A stretch of DNA of 64,000 nt from Marinoscillum sp965229915 (GCF_965229915.1 NZ_CBDDJZ010000001.1:4030001-4094000); one strand, 5' to 3'. Positions 43,201 through 51,726 are shown, counted from the stretch's first letter. The notes: generated by a model not told the origin, from the sequence alone. Numbers and translations: made by a program.

Positions 43201-43265
43201 TTGAGAATGGAAAATTGAGAATGGAAAATGGACAGACCTTAATTCTCCATTGTCAATTCTCCATT
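43201..43265. repeat. Small direct and inverted repeats between ilvC and ilvA
   Basis: TTGAGAATGGAAAA occurs twice in tandem (43201-43228), and the related inverse TTCTCCATTGTCAA / TTCTCCATT follows (from about 43252), so the transcript can form a long A/U-rich hairpin. It may slow or protect the mRNA between ilvC and ilvA. Confidence 0.5.
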
Positions 43266-43277
43266 ATTCATTTGTAT

Positions 43278-44324
43278 TTAGTTGTTTTCCGGGCGTAGCT
43301 TTCTTACGGCTTTACCGGCCTGCCACATTTCCGACTCTTCCAACTCCTTAAGTTCAGCTTCCAGCTTCACTCGGTAGTCAGACTGAGAGTTTGCATCGAT
43401 CGACTTCTGAGCTTCCACTCCATCGATTACAGACTTGTAGAGCTTCTCGAAAACTGGTTTAGTTGCTTCGTAGAATGGTCCCATCCAGTCGAGTGCGCCA
43501 CGCTGTGCGGTAGTCGAGCAGTTGGCATACATCCAGTCCATGCCATTTTCAGCGATCAAAGGATACAATGACTGAGTTGCTTCTTCTACCGTTTCGTTGA
43601 ATGCTTCAGATGGAGAGTGTCCATTGGCTCTTAGCACTTCATACTGCGCTCTGAATAGTCCCTGGATTGCACCCATCAAAGTACCTCTTTCACCAGTAAG
43701 GTCAGACGAAACTTCTTTGTAAAAGTCCGTTTCGAACAAGTACCCTGATCCTACAGCAATACCTAGTGCTACTACTCGGTCTTTTGCTTTACCTGTGGCA
43801 TCCTGATGGATAGCAAAGCTAGAGTTGAGTCCTTTTCCTTCTACGAATAATCTTCTCAACGAAGTTCCAGAACCTTTAGGAGCTACCAGGATTACATCCA
43901 CATCTTCTGGCGGAACGATACCTGTTTTCTCTTTGTAAGTCACCCCAAATCCGTGGGAGAAGTATAGTGCTTTTCCTGCGGTTAGGTGTTTTTTTACGGT
44001 TGGCCAAAGGGCAATCTGGCCAGCGTCTGACAGAAGAAACTGAAGAATAGTACCTCTTTCGCAAGCCTCTTCCAGTTCAAAAAGTGTTTCGCCTGGTACC
44101 CATCCGTCGGCTACAGCCTTATCCCAGGTCTTGGAATCTTTTCGCTGACCCACGATCACGTTGATACCATTGTCTTTCAGGTTGAGTGCCTGACCAGGAC
44201 CTTGTACTCCGTAGCCCAAAACGGCTACTGTCTCGTCCTTCAGTACTTCCTGCGCTTTTGATAAAGGGAATTCTTCTCTTGTTACTACTTCCTCTTCTAC
44301 GCCTCCAAAATTGATTTTTGCCAT
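43278..44324 (-). CDS. ilvC: Ketol-acid reductoisomerase
   Basis: 348 residues, class I length. NADP-binding region VAVLGYGVQGPGQALNLKDNG with Rossmann glycines, catalytic GERGTLMGAIQGLFRAQYE (Glu and Asp metal ligands), SHGFGVTYKEKTGIVPPEDVDVILVAPKGSG. Converts acetolactate or acetohydroxybutyrate to dihydroxy acids, using NADPH and Mg. Follows ilvN by 27 bases. Confidence 0.95.
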   Translation of the reverse strand: MAKINFGGVEEEVVTREEFPLSKAQEVLKDETVAVLGYGVQGPGQALNLKDNGINVIVGQRKDSKTWDKAVADGWVPGETLFELEEACERGTILQFLLSDAGQIALWPTVKKHLTAGKALYFSHGFGVTYKEKTGIVPPEDVDVILVAPKGSGTSLRRLFVEGKGLNSSFAIHQDATGKAKDRVVALGIAVGSGYLFETDFYKEVSSDLTGERGTLMGAIQGLFRAQYEVLRANGHSPSEAFNETVEEATQSLYPLIAENGMDWMYANCSTTAQRGALDWMGPFYEATKPVFEKLYKSVIDGVEAQKSIDANSQSDYRVKLEAELKELEESEMWQAGKAVRKLRPENN

Positions 44325-44351
44325 TGTTTTAATTGGTTTGAAAAATGTATT

Positions 44352-44942
44352 TTAAAATTCTTTTATGCTTAGTACGTTGGATTCTGCATCCTCTAGTTGC
44401 TTGATAAATGCCTCCGTTTTTCGCTTGGATTTCGAGATGGCCACCCGTCCCGACCGTACAAACTCCAGCAAGCCATGTGGCTCCAGTTTTTTGTACAAAT
44501 CATGCGTGTCTTTCTTGTGGCCAGTCTTTTCGATGATGATGTGATCTTCTTCAATCACCAGGATTCTGGCGCCATTGTTTCGCACCAGGTCCTCGATCTT
44601 ACTGCCATTGAGAAATACTTTCGTAGGCACTTTGTATAGCGCTATTTCCTGGTAGTAGATCTGGTCTTCGTCATAAACAAATGCTCCGAGCACGTCAATC
44701 AGCTTTCTGATTTGCTTAACGACTTTCTCTATCCGCTCTCGCGTACTGTTAAGCACTATGGTGAACCGAGAAACACCAGCCACCTCCGTAGTGGATACGT
44801 TCAGGCTGGTGATGTTGATCTTTCTTCTGGTGAAGATGATCGTGATATGATTCAGCAGTCCTGCTTTGTCTTCTGTAAGTACCGATAGGGTGAACTCTTT
44901 TTCTACCTTATCGGAATGGTCTTCGCTATATATAGTTGACAT
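44352..44942 (-). CDS. ilvN: Acetolactate synthase small (regulatory) subunit
   Basis: 196 residues from MSTIYSEDHSDK; an open frame runs 25 codons further up into ilvB but has no family match. N-terminal ACT domain (FTLSVLTEDKAGLLNHITIIFTRRKINITSLNVSTTE), then an AHAS-specific C-terminal domain (YYQEIALYKVPT). Sets valine feedback on IlvB. The gene follows ilvB by 19 bases. Confidence 0.93.
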   Translation of the reverse strand: MSTIYSEDHSDKVEKEFTLSVLTEDKAGLLNHITIIFTRRKINITSLNVSTTEVAGVSRFTIVLNSTRERIEKVVKQIRKLIDVLGAFVYDEDQIYYQEIALYKVPTKVFLNGSKIEDLVRNNGARILVIEEDHIIIEKTGHKKDTHDLYKKLEPHGLLEFVRSGRVAISKSKRKTEAFIKQLEDAESNVLSIKEF

Positions 44943-44961
44943 AATTTTTCCTTTAAAAGAG

Positions 44962-46707
44962 TTATTCCAATCGGATATCTGATACGGATGCACCTGATGG
45001 CACCATTGGGAATACATTTTCTTCTTTTTCCACGATCACTTCCAGGAGGGAAGGGCCATCCTCGGTTAGCCACTGATCGATTGCAGCGTCCAGGTCTGGT
45101 CGCTCAGTTATTTTATTCGTTTTGATCCCGTAGCCTTCAGCGATCTTCTGGAAGTTCGGATTGGTCAACTCGGTAAAGCTGTAGCGTTTCTCATGGAAAA
45201 GCTGCTGCCACTGGCGTACCATTCCCAGGAAGTTGTTGTTCAATACCAGGATCTTCACGGCAATGTTGCTCTGGAAAATGGTCCCTAGTTCCTGAATGGT
45301 CATCTGGAAACCACCATCACCGATCACGGCAACTACTGTTTTATCTTGCCTTCCCATTTTGGCTCCCATGGCAGCAGGAAGGGCAAAGCCCATGGTTCCC
45401 AATCCACCAGAAGTGACGTTGGCATCCGTATCTTCAAATTCATAATACCTGGAGGCTACCATCTGGTGCTGACCTACGTCGGTGACCAGAATCGCTTTGC
45501 CTTCTGTTTTGTCAGAGATTCTTCTGATAACCTCAGCCATAGTGATCTGTCCAGAAGTTGGGAACTTCTCGCTTTTAATCACTTTATCCTCTTCCATCTG
45601 ATCGCAATCGCGGAATTCCTGCAGCCACTCCTTGTGACTGTTTTCAGCGGTCTGTTTGATCAGTGCAAGTAGTGCCTGCTTGGCATCTGCATTGATGGCC
45701 ACCGTGGTTTTTACGTTTTTGTCAATCTCAGCAGGGTCAATCTCTACGTGGATCACTTTGGCTTGTTTGGCATATCGGTTCAGGTCACCAGTTACCCGGT
45801 CATCGAACCGCATTCCGATGGCGATTAATACATCGCATTCGTTGGTTTTGATGTTAGGTCCGTAGTTGCCGTGCATGCCCAAATAGCCAACGTAAAGCGG
45901 GTGACTTACCGGTACAGCAGAAAGGCCCATTAAAGTAGAAGCCATGGGAATGCCCGCTTTTTCTGCGAATGCAATTAACTCACGCTGTGCGCCAGACAAC
46001 AAGATACCATGACCAACTAGCAGAAACGGCTTCTTTGCTTCGTTGATCAGCTTAGCGGCTTCCGATACTTTGTCTTCTTCCAGTTCAGGGTATGGATGAT
46101 AGCTACGAATCTTCGTGCATTTTTCGTAGGTAAACTCAAATTCCTGGAACTGTGCATCTTTAGTGATGTCTATCAATACTGGACCTGGCCTGCCTGATCC
46201 AGCAATATAGAATGCTCTGGCCATGGCTTCCGGGATTTCTTCCGCTTTGGTTACCTGGTAGTTCCACTTGGTTACTGGCATGGAGATGCCGACTACATCG
46301 GTTTCCTGAAAGGCATCTGTGCCGAGTAGGTGAGAGGGTACCTGACCTGTCACTGCCACCATCGGAGTGGAGTCTATCTGAGCATCTGCCAAGCCCGTGA
46401 TGAGGTTGGTGGCTCCTGGGCCGGACGTAGCAAAGCAGACACCTGTACGGCCGGTGACTCGCGCATATCCCTGTGCGGCGTGTGCAGCTCCCTGCTCATG
46501 CCTGGTGAGGATGTGCTCCAATCTGTCAGTGTAGCCATATAGTGCATCGTAGATCGGCATGATAGCGCCACCCGGATACCCGAATATGACGTCTACACCT
46601 TCCTCGATTAAGCATAGTAAGACAGCCTCCGCTCCCGATACCTTGATCGAAGCTTTCTTGGGCTTGTTTGCTACCTCTAGCGTGGGTGTGTTCATATTCT
46701 TATTCAT
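44962..46707 (-). CDS. ilvB: Acetolactate synthase large (catalytic) subunit
   Basis: 581 residues, ThDP enzyme. N-terminal FGYPGGAIMPIYDAL and HEQGAAHAAQGYARVTGRTGVCFATSGPGATN, C-terminal ThDP motif VIGDGGFQMTIQELGTIFQSNIAVKILVLNNN. Joins two pyruvates, or pyruvate plus oxobutanoate. The start overlaps the ilvD stop by 8 bases; the internal Met5 is a possible alternative. Confidence 0.95.
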   Translation of the reverse strand: MNKNMNTPTLEVANKPKKASIKVSGAEAVLLCLIEEGVDVIFGYPGGAIMPIYDALYGYTDRLEHILTRHEQGAAHAAQGYARVTGRTGVCFATSGPGATNLITGLADAQIDSTPMVAVTGQVPSHLLGTDAFQETDVVGISMPVTKWNYQVTKAEEIPEAMARAFYIAGSGRPGPVLIDITKDAQFQEFEFTYEKCTKIRSYHPYPELEEDKVSEAAKLINEAKKPFLLVGHGILLSGAQRELIAFAEKAGIPMASTLMGLSAVPVSHPLYVGYLGMHGNYGPNIKTNECDVLIAIGMRFDDRVTGDLNRYAKQAKVIHVEIDPAEIDKNVKTTVAINADAKQALLALIKQTAENSHKEWLQEFRDCDQMEEDKVIKSEKFPTSGQITMAEVIRRISDKTEGKAILVTDVGQHQMVASRYYEFEDTDANVTSGGLGTMGFALPAAMGAKMGRQDKTVVAVIGDGGFQMTIQELGTIFQSNIAVKILVLNNNFLGMVRQWQQLFHEKRYSFTELTNPNFQKIAEGYGIKTNKITERPDLDAAIDQWLTEDGPSLLEVIVEKEENVFPMVPSGASVSDIRLE

Positions 46708-48376
46708 CTGTTACGCAGCCCTCTGAGGCTGATTTTACTGAATTGATATACTTTTTCAATATTCCTTTGGTCGCTTTGTAAGGTGGTTGAACCCACTCTT
46801 TGCGACGTTTTTCCATTTCTTCATCAGAGATCAATACTTCCAGCTTGTTGCTGGTAGCATCAATGCGAATGATGTCACCGTTTTTGATCAGGCCTAGAGG
46901 TCCACCTTCTTGCGCCTCAGGAGTGATGTGTCCAACCACGAAACCATGAGATCCTCCTGAAAAGCGTCCGTCAGTGATTAGCGCCACGTCTTTACCCAGA
47001 CCAGCACCCATTACCGCACCGGTTGGCTTGAGCATCTCTGGCATACCTGGAGCACCTTTTGGTCCTGACTGCCTGATCACGATCACTTCGCCTTTTTGTA
47101 CTTCTTTGCCAATCCCATCTATTGCTGAGAACTCATCTTCGTAAATTCTGGCAGGACCTTCAAATACCTCACCTTCCTTGCCGGTAATTTTTGCTACTGC
47201 TCCCTCTGGGGCCAGGTTTCCATAGAGCACTTGTAAGTGACCAGTCTTTTTGATTGGCGTATCGAAGGAATAGATCATTCCTTTACCATCAGTCAGGTCT
47301 GGAACTGATTCCAGGTTTTCGGCAATGGTTTTGCCGGTGACTGTCATACAGTCTCCATGTAAGTAGCCATTGTTGAGCATGAGTTTCAGGACTCCGGGTA
47401 CGCCTCCGATCTTGTGCAGATCTTCCATCAGGTACTTGCCTGAAGGTTTCAAGTCAGCCAGGAATGGTGTCTTGTCACTGATTCTTTGGAAGTCATCTAA
47501 TGTGATATCCACGTCAGCTGCTTTGGCCATGGCAATCAAGTGCAATACGGCATTGGTAGAGCCACCCAGGATCATTACTGTAGAAATCGCATTTTCAAAC
47601 GACTTCTTGGTCATGATGTCACTTGGCAGGATATTTTTCTCCATCAGGTTTCTGATGGCCGCACCTACATTCGCTATTTCTTTTTGTTTGGGGTCACCTT
47701 CAGCAGGATTGGACGAACTAAACGGCAAGCTCATCCCCATCGCTTCGATGGCAGAGGCCATGGTATTGGCGGTATACATGCCTCCACAAGCTCCAGGACC
47801 TGGGATAGCGTTTTTGATGATTCCTTTATAGTCTTCGTCAGAGATATTGCCACCAAGCTTGGCTCCGTACGCTTCGAAAGCAGAAACGATGTTGAGGTCT
47901 TCACCTTTCCATTTACCGGGCTTTACTGTTCCTCCATAAACCATGATAGATGGACGATTGAGACGTGCCATGCCCATGATGGAGCCGGGCATATTTTTAT
48001 CACAACCTACTACCGCCACGATGGAGTCATAAAACTGAGCTTGCGCTACCGTTTCGATGGAATCGGCAATGATATCTCTGGATATCAGCGAATACTTCAT
48101 TCCCGTGGTGCCATTGGACATGCCATCACTTACTCCAATAGTGTGATAGATCAAGCCGACAAGATCGGCTTCCTTTACGCTTTTCTTTACCTGGTGCGAC
48201 AGAATATTCAGGTGCATGTTGCACGGGTTTCCTTCAAATCCGGTGCTAACAATTCCTACCTGAGCTTTTTTGAGGTCATCCTCTGATAGTCCCAGTGCAT
48301 AGAGCTGCGCCAATGATCCGGCCTGACTTTCGTCTTGAGTGATTGTTTTACTGTACTTGTTCAGTTCGTTTGCCAT
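46700..48376 (-). CDS. ilvD: Dihydroxy-acid dehydratase
   Basis: 558 residues, Fe-S enzyme. GFEGNPCNMHLN, VVGCDKNMPGSIMG and GPGACGGMYTANTM supply the cysteines that bind the cluster, and GRFSGGSHGFVVGHITPEA is the family block. Gives the oxo acids of valine and isoleucine. Two bases separate it from ilvE. Confidence 0.95.
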   Translation of the reverse strand: MANELNKYSKTITQDESQAGSLAQLYALGLSEDDLKKAQVGIVSTGFEGNPCNMHLNILSHQVKKSVKEADLVGLIYHTIGVSDGMSNGTTGMKYSLISRDIIADSIETVAQAQFYDSIVAVVGCDKNMPGSIMGMARLNRPSIMVYGGTVKPGKWKGEDLNIVSAFEAYGAKLGGNISDEDYKGIIKNAIPGPGACGGMYTANTMASAIEAMGMSLPFSSSNPAEGDPKQKEIANVGAAIRNLMEKNILPSDIMTKKSFENAISTVMILGGSTNAVLHLIAMAKAADVDITLDDFQRISDKTPFLADLKPSGKYLMEDLHKIGGVPGVLKLMLNNGYLHGDCMTVTGKTIAENLESVPDLTDGKGMIYSFDTPIKKTGHLQVLYGNLAPEGAVAKITGKEGEVFEGPARIYEDEFSAIDGIGKEVQKGEVIVIRQSGPKGAPGMPEMLKPTGAVMGAGLGKDVALITDGRFSGGSHGFVVGHITPEAQEGGPLGLIKNGDIIRIDATSNKLEVLISDEEMEKRRKEWVQPPYKATKGILKKYINSVKSASEGCVTDE

Positions 48377-48377
48377 C

Positions 48378-49268
48378 TTATACTATAGTGAGTCCGCGGT
48401 ACTCGTCAAACATTACTTTTTGTTGGTAGACTTCCAGAAGGTTGTGTCCAATGGAGTCGTCCCATTTTTTCTTAAACTTTTCGCCATTTACGGAGCTGAT
48501 ATGGGTGATTTCTGTAGCTGTACCGCAGAAAAACGCATGGTCTGCCTGGTAAAATTCTTCAGGGGTAATGTCTTTTTCAGTCACCTTCACGTTTAGTTCA
48601 TCACAGATTTCCATGATGGTACTGCGAGTGATTCCGGGTAGGATATTGCCCAATTTTGGGGTGAATAGTTCGCCATCTTTTTCATAGAATATGTTGCTAC
48701 CAGGGCCTTCGGCGATGTGTCCATCATGATCGAGAAGGATTGCTTCATCAAACCCCAGCTTCTTCGCTTCTGCGGATGCCAATGTATTGGCTGAATAGTT
48801 GCCGATGATCTTGGCCTCTACAGGAGTAGACTTAGGGCTTGGCTTGAGGTACGATGAGATCATCGTATTCAGCGGTTCAAAACCCGGGTACTTGGCCCAC
48901 TTCCATGCAGTCATGAAAAAGTGGGTTTCTTTTGCCGGTGCAAGAATCATGTTGGGGCCTGCATACACCAAGGGTCGGATGTAGGCATTGGTGAGGTTGT
49001 TTCTGTCGATCAGCTCATAGGCGATTTTGATCATGTCTTCTACTGAATAGGGTACTTTCAAGAAGACTTTTTCGGCGGAATCCTTCAGTCGCTGGAAATG
49101 ATCTTGTGCTTTAAATATGTTGAATCCATTGCCATTGTTATAAGAGCGGATGCCATCAAAGACTCCGGTTCCATAATGGAGGGTCTGAGCAAAAAGGCTC
49201 GCCTTGGCGTCCTTGGCCTTGATCCAATCCCCATCCAGGAATACCTCTGTGCGATCGTCGTAATACAT
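48378..49268 (-). CDS. ilvE: Branched-chain amino acid aminotransferase
   Basis: 296 residues, PLP fold IV. The PLP lysine is Lys153 in PVEAKIIGNYSANTLASAEAKKLG; LHYGTGVFDGIRSY and GPGSNIFYEKDG are typical. Last step of valine, leucine and isoleucine synthesis. First structural gene after the attenuator; the whole nine-gene operon is read from the promoter at 49436-49467. Confidence 0.95.
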   Translation of the reverse strand: MYYDDRTEVFLDGDWIKAKDAKASLFAQTLHYGTGVFDGIRSYNNGNGFNIFKAQDHFQRLKDSAEKVFLKVPYSVEDMIKIAYELIDRNNLTNAYIRPLVYAGPNMILAPAKETHFFMTAWKWAKYPGFEPLNTMISSYLKPSPKSTPVEAKIIGNYSANTLASAEAKKLGFDEAILLDHDGHIAEGPGSNIFYEKDGELFTPKLGNILPGITRSTIMEICDELNVKVTEKDITPEEFYQADHAFFCGTATEITHISSVNGEKFKKKWDDSIGHNLLEVYQQKVMFDEYRGLTIV

Positions 49269-49283
49269 AGTGTTCGTTTGGGT

Positions 49284-49319
49284 TAAAAAAAAGCGCCATC
49301 CCGGTGGGAATGGCGCTTT
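49284..49319 (-). terminator. Attenuator terminator of the ilv-thr operon
   Basis: On the minus strand: AAAGCGCCAT, CCC bulged stem, then ATGGCGCTTTTTTTT, a strong G/C stem plus U run just before ilvE. Its 5' arm GCCATTCCC (49306-49314) is complementary over 9 bases to GGGAATGGC at 49350-49358 in the leader, so an antiterminator can form. Confidence 0.88.
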
Positions 49320-49340
49320 GTATTTATTCTTTATATTCTG

Positions 49341-49427
49341 CTAAATACAGCCATTCCCCTTCTTGGTCACAGTAATGACTAGAATAATAATTGGTGTAAT
49401 GACAATATTTACAAGGATTCTTTTCAT
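49341..49427 (-). CDS. ilv operon leader peptide
   Basis: 28 codons, ATG to TAG, beginning MKRILVNIVITPIIILVI. It has 8 Ile, 4 Val, 2 Leu and 3 Thr, so half the residues are branched-chain amino acids, including Ile-Ile-Ile at 13-15. It overlaps nothing else and lies between the promoter and the attenuator. The 8-base string GTCATTAC (codons Val-Ile-Thr) occurs twice in it and can pair with 7 of 8 bases of GGAATGGC, the stretch that otherwise would pair with the terminator arm. A ribosome stalled at Ile, Val or Thr codons would mask it and allow antitermination. It is too short for ORF callers. Confidence 0.82.
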   Translation of the reverse strand: MKRILVNIVITPIIILVITVTKKGNGCI

Positions 49428-49435
49428 TTCGGTTT

Positions 49436-49467
49436 CAAAGCTAATAGATAACCTTTCAAAAGAACAA
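49436..49467 (-). promoter_or_regulatory. Promoter of the ilv-thr operon
   Basis: Minus strand TTG, 21 bases, then TAGCTTTG, matching the Bacteroidota consensus. The predicted transcript starts a few bases before the leader peptide. Confidence 0.6.
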
Positions 49468-49627
49468 GGGAGGAATATTAAATTTTGACAATAATGATGG
49501 TAAATACGATGCTTGAATGAATTGAAGGTCGGAAAACAAGCTATTTATAAATGATTGGATATTAATTGAGGTGTTTAATTACGATTTCTAAGAAGTGTTT
49601 AGATAGAAATCAAAACGTTATTGAATA

Positions 49628-49678
49628 GATCCCCCGGTATTTCCCCCGAGGTGTCGGGTGAAATCCGTGGGATGACGG
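49628..49678 (+). repeat. Palindrome left half, third cluster
   Basis: GATCCCCCGG to GATGACGG, preceded by TTGAATA as in the copies that follow the GIY-YIG genes at 19-21 kb. Confidence 0.75.
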
Positions 49679-49690
49679 TTGCTCCTTTCG

Positions 49691-49748
49691 TCAAGGCACT
49701 AATGCCTTTAGAATTCATATTCCTTAAGAATATTTAAATGGAATTCAA
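49691..49748. repeat. Palindrome, family 2, diverged
   Basis: CAAGGCACTAATGCCTTTAG next to TTAGAATTCATATTCC and GGAATTCAAGGGGGATC; member of the TAGAATT family, imperfect. Confidence 0.5.
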
Positions 49749-49775
49749 GGGGGATCTCATTACGGCTACTTTGAT

Positions 49776-49847
49776 AGACTCCCTTAGAATTACAGTTCAT
49801 CTTCTTCGTAATAATGGTAACTGTCAAAGTAATTTTGGGGATGACAC
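49776..49847. repeat. Palindrome, family 2, inverse of 34661-34731
   Basis: AGACTCCCTTAGAATTAC left arm and GTAATTTTGGGGATGACA right arm; strongly similar to the reverse complement of 34661-34731. Confidence 0.65.
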
Positions 49848-49857
49848 CTGCTCTTAT

Positions 49858-49911
49858 CGTCATTCCACGACGCAACGAAGTGGAGATCGGGGCGCCCGGC
49901 AAGGGGAATCT
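49858..49911 (+). repeat. Right half of palindromic element with one 14-nt unit
   Basis: CGTCATTCCACGACGC ... GGGG, unit CGCCCGGCAAGGGG (49893-49906), AATCT. It borders the GIY-YIG relic. Confidence 0.75.
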
Positions 49912-49997
49912 TATAAGTCCAATTCGTAAGCCAACCCCTTTTTTTCCTTGATAAAAGGATAGCGGTTTAGGGTTGAATGAGTCAATCATCTATTTCA
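49912..49997 (-). pseudogene. GIY-YIG nuclease relic (C-terminal end)
   Basis: Minus strand ATGATTGACTCATTCAACCC matches the end of the fourth GIY-YIG gene (ATGATCAAATCATTCAACCC) at 17 of 20 bases and gives MIDSFNP against MIKSFNP. It lies exactly where GIY-YIG genes sit at the first cluster, between a right end (GGGGAATCT) and a left end (AGATCCCCC), but only 86 of the usual 335 bp remain; everything coding for the catalytic part is gone. Confidence 0.5.
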
Positions 49998-50050
49998 GAT
50001 CCCCCGGTATTTCCCCCGAAGTGTCGGGCTAGAAATCCGTGGGATGACGG
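49998..50050 (+). repeat. Palindrome left half, last copy
   Basis: GATCCCCCGG to GATGACGG, preceded by TATTTCA as at 21211. Confidence 0.75.
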
Positions 50051-50282
50051 CTGCTCCTTCCGTCATGGCACTAATTCAATTAAGAACTTGATTCGATTAC
50101 ACAGGAATATAATCGAGACTAGTGGAACCAGATAGACTCCCTTAGAATCGCAAATTGAATGCTAAAAATAAATAGATAAGTGAAGCCATTCAGGGGCGCT
50201 CAGCCTAGGGATGGGGTAGGTGAAAGCTGGTACTACCTGTTTCATGCGATTCCTGCCTTCGCAGGAATGACCGTTTGGAGCA
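50051..50282. other. Gap with decayed repeat pieces and a diverged 14-nt unit
   Basis: Contains part of family 2 (AGACTCCCTTAGAAT near 50132), a diverged unit CGCTCAGCCTAGGG (50197-50210), and a small palindrome ATTCCTGCCTTCGCAGGAAT (about 50250-50269). No gene is seen. Confidence 0.5.
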
Positions 50283-50313
50283 AATAAAAAGGCCACCAAA
50301 TGGCAGCCTTTCA
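50283..50313 (-). terminator. Terminator downstream of sucC
   Basis: Minus strand AAAGGCTGCCA / GGTGGCCTTT imperfect stem followed by TTTATTTG; about 65 bases after the sucC stop. Confidence 0.6.
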
Positions 50314-50324
50314 TTTATGTATTA

Positions 50325-50367
50325 GATGCTGAAATAAACCTGTCTCCCGACAAGCAGGTTCAGCATG
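50325..50367. repeat. Dispersed palindrome (CCTGTC ... GACAAGCAGG)
   Basis: ATGCTGAA..AACCTGTC / GACAAGCAGGTTCAGCAT. The same palindrome with small changes lies inside the 31653-31819 element. Confidence 0.65.
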
Positions 50368-50376
50368 CAGATCTCT

Positions 50377-51588
50377 TTAAGCCAAAACTTCTTTTACTCG
50401 TTCTGCGGCGTCTTTTAGTACTACTGCAGAGACCACTTTCAGACCAGACTCATCAATGATCTTAGCTCCTTCTTCAGCGTTGGTTCCCTGAAGTCTTACG
50501 ATGATCGGTACATTGATTTCGCCAATGTTTTTGTAAGCCTCTACCACACCATTAGCTACACGATCGCATCTTACAATACCACCGAAGATGTTGATCAGAA
50601 TCGCTTTTACATTCGGGTCTTTTAGGATGATTCGGAAACCAGCTTCTACTGTTTGTGCATTGGCTCCACCTCCCACGTCAAGAAAGTTAGCAGGCTCGCC
50701 ACCAGATAATTTGATGATGTCCATAGTGGCCATGGCCAAACCAGCACCATTCACCATACAGCCTACGTTACCGTCTAGTTTCACGTAGTTCAATCCACTT
50801 TCACCAGCTTCTACTTCCAACGGATCCTCTTCAGAGATGTCTCTCATCTCGGCGATATCCTTGTGGCGGAACAATGCATTGTCATCCAAATTTACCTTGG
50901 CATCAACTGCCAAAATCTTGTTGTCTGACGTTTTCAAAACAGGGTTGATTTCAAACTGCGAGGAATCGGTAGCTTCATAAGCCTTATATAAAGAGAAGAT
51001 GAATTTCACCATTCCTTTGAACGCTTCGCCTTCTAACCCAAGAGCAAACGCCACTTTTCTAGCCTGGAATCCCTGAAGCCCGACAGCAGGATCAATCCAC
51101 TCTTTTACGATCTTTTCAGGAGTCTCCTCAGCAACTGTTTCAATGTCCATTCCACCTTCGGTAGATGCCATGATCACATTGCATCCTTTGGCTCTATCAA
51201 GCAAAATCGATAGGTAATATTCTTTTGGTTCAGACTCACCCGGGTAGTACACATCCTGAGCGATCAATACCTTATTGACTTTCTTTCCTTCAGCTCCTGT
51301 TTGGTGTGTTACCAAGGTGCCACCAAGAATTGCTTTGGATTTTGGACCAACTTCATCAAGGCTTTTGGCAAGAACTACGCCGTTAGAATCCGTTTCTTTT
51401 ACCTTACCTTTACCACGACCACCCGCATGGATCTGTGCCTTTACTACGTACCATTCAGTACCAGTATCTTTGTTGAGTTGCTTTGCTGCTTCTATGGCTT
51501 TTTCAGGGGTGTCAGCTACGATACCTTCCTGGATGGTTACACCATAGCTTTTCAATATTCCTTTCGCTTGATATTCGTGGATGTTCAT
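50377..51588 (-). CDS. sucC: Succinyl-CoA synthetase (ADP/GDP-forming) beta subunit
   Basis: 403 residues. MNIHEYQAKGILKSYGV, the ATP-grasp region (KAQIHAGGRGKGKVK), NFLDVGGGANAQTVEAGF and INIFGGIVRCDRVANGVVEA are all typical. Works in the TCA cycle with SucD, whose gene is not next to it. Monocistronic with promoter at 51607. Confidence 0.95.
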   Translation of the reverse strand: MNIHEYQAKGILKSYGVTIQEGIVADTPEKAIEAAKQLNKDTGTEWYVVKAQIHAGGRGKGKVKETDSNGVVLAKSLDEVGPKSKAILGGTLVTHQTGAEGKKVNKVLIAQDVYYPGESEPKEYYLSILLDRAKGCNVIMASTEGGMDIETVAEETPEKIVKEWIDPAVGLQGFQARKVAFALGLEGEAFKGMVKFIFSLYKAYEATDSSQFEINPVLKTSDNKILAVDAKVNLDDNALFRHKDIAEMRDISEEDPLEVEAGESGLNYVKLDGNVGCMVNGAGLAMATMDIIKLSGGEPANFLDVGGGANAQTVEAGFRIILKDPNVKAILINIFGGIVRCDRVANGVVEAYKNIGEINVPIIVRLQGTNAEEGAKIIDESGLKVVSAVVLKDAAERVKEVLA

Positions 51589-51606
51589 GCTGTCAAAATT
51601 TTTGTG

Positions 51607-51637
51607 CGAATCTACTGTAATTGGCTTGTTTTATCAA
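51607..51637 (-). promoter_or_regulatory. Promoter of sucC
   Basis: Minus strand TTG, 20 bases, TAGATTCG, one mismatch to TAnnTTTG. Confidence 0.45.
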
Positions 51638-51718
51638 CCTTTCACTATTAGAACTTCTTAACATTTGCGTGGATTCACGGTTTAATCAACTTCTAAATGT
51701 GGACTTCCATTTTGCACC

Positions 51719-51726
51719 TATATTTG
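51719..51726 (+). promoter_or_regulatory. -7 element very close to the lolD start codon
   Basis: TATATTTG ends 4 bases before the ATG at 51731, so the transcript would be leaderless or nearly so. No clear -33 element was found. Confidence 0.35.

Noticed and set aside
47540..48286. 248-codon ORF on the + strand inside ilvD
   Set aside because: Antisense to ilvD, whose family blocks cover the same bases.
49708..49989. 93-codon ORF on the minus strand in the third palindrome cluster
   Set aside because: Most of it reads through palindromic elements; only its first codons are meaningful, as a GIY-YIG relic.
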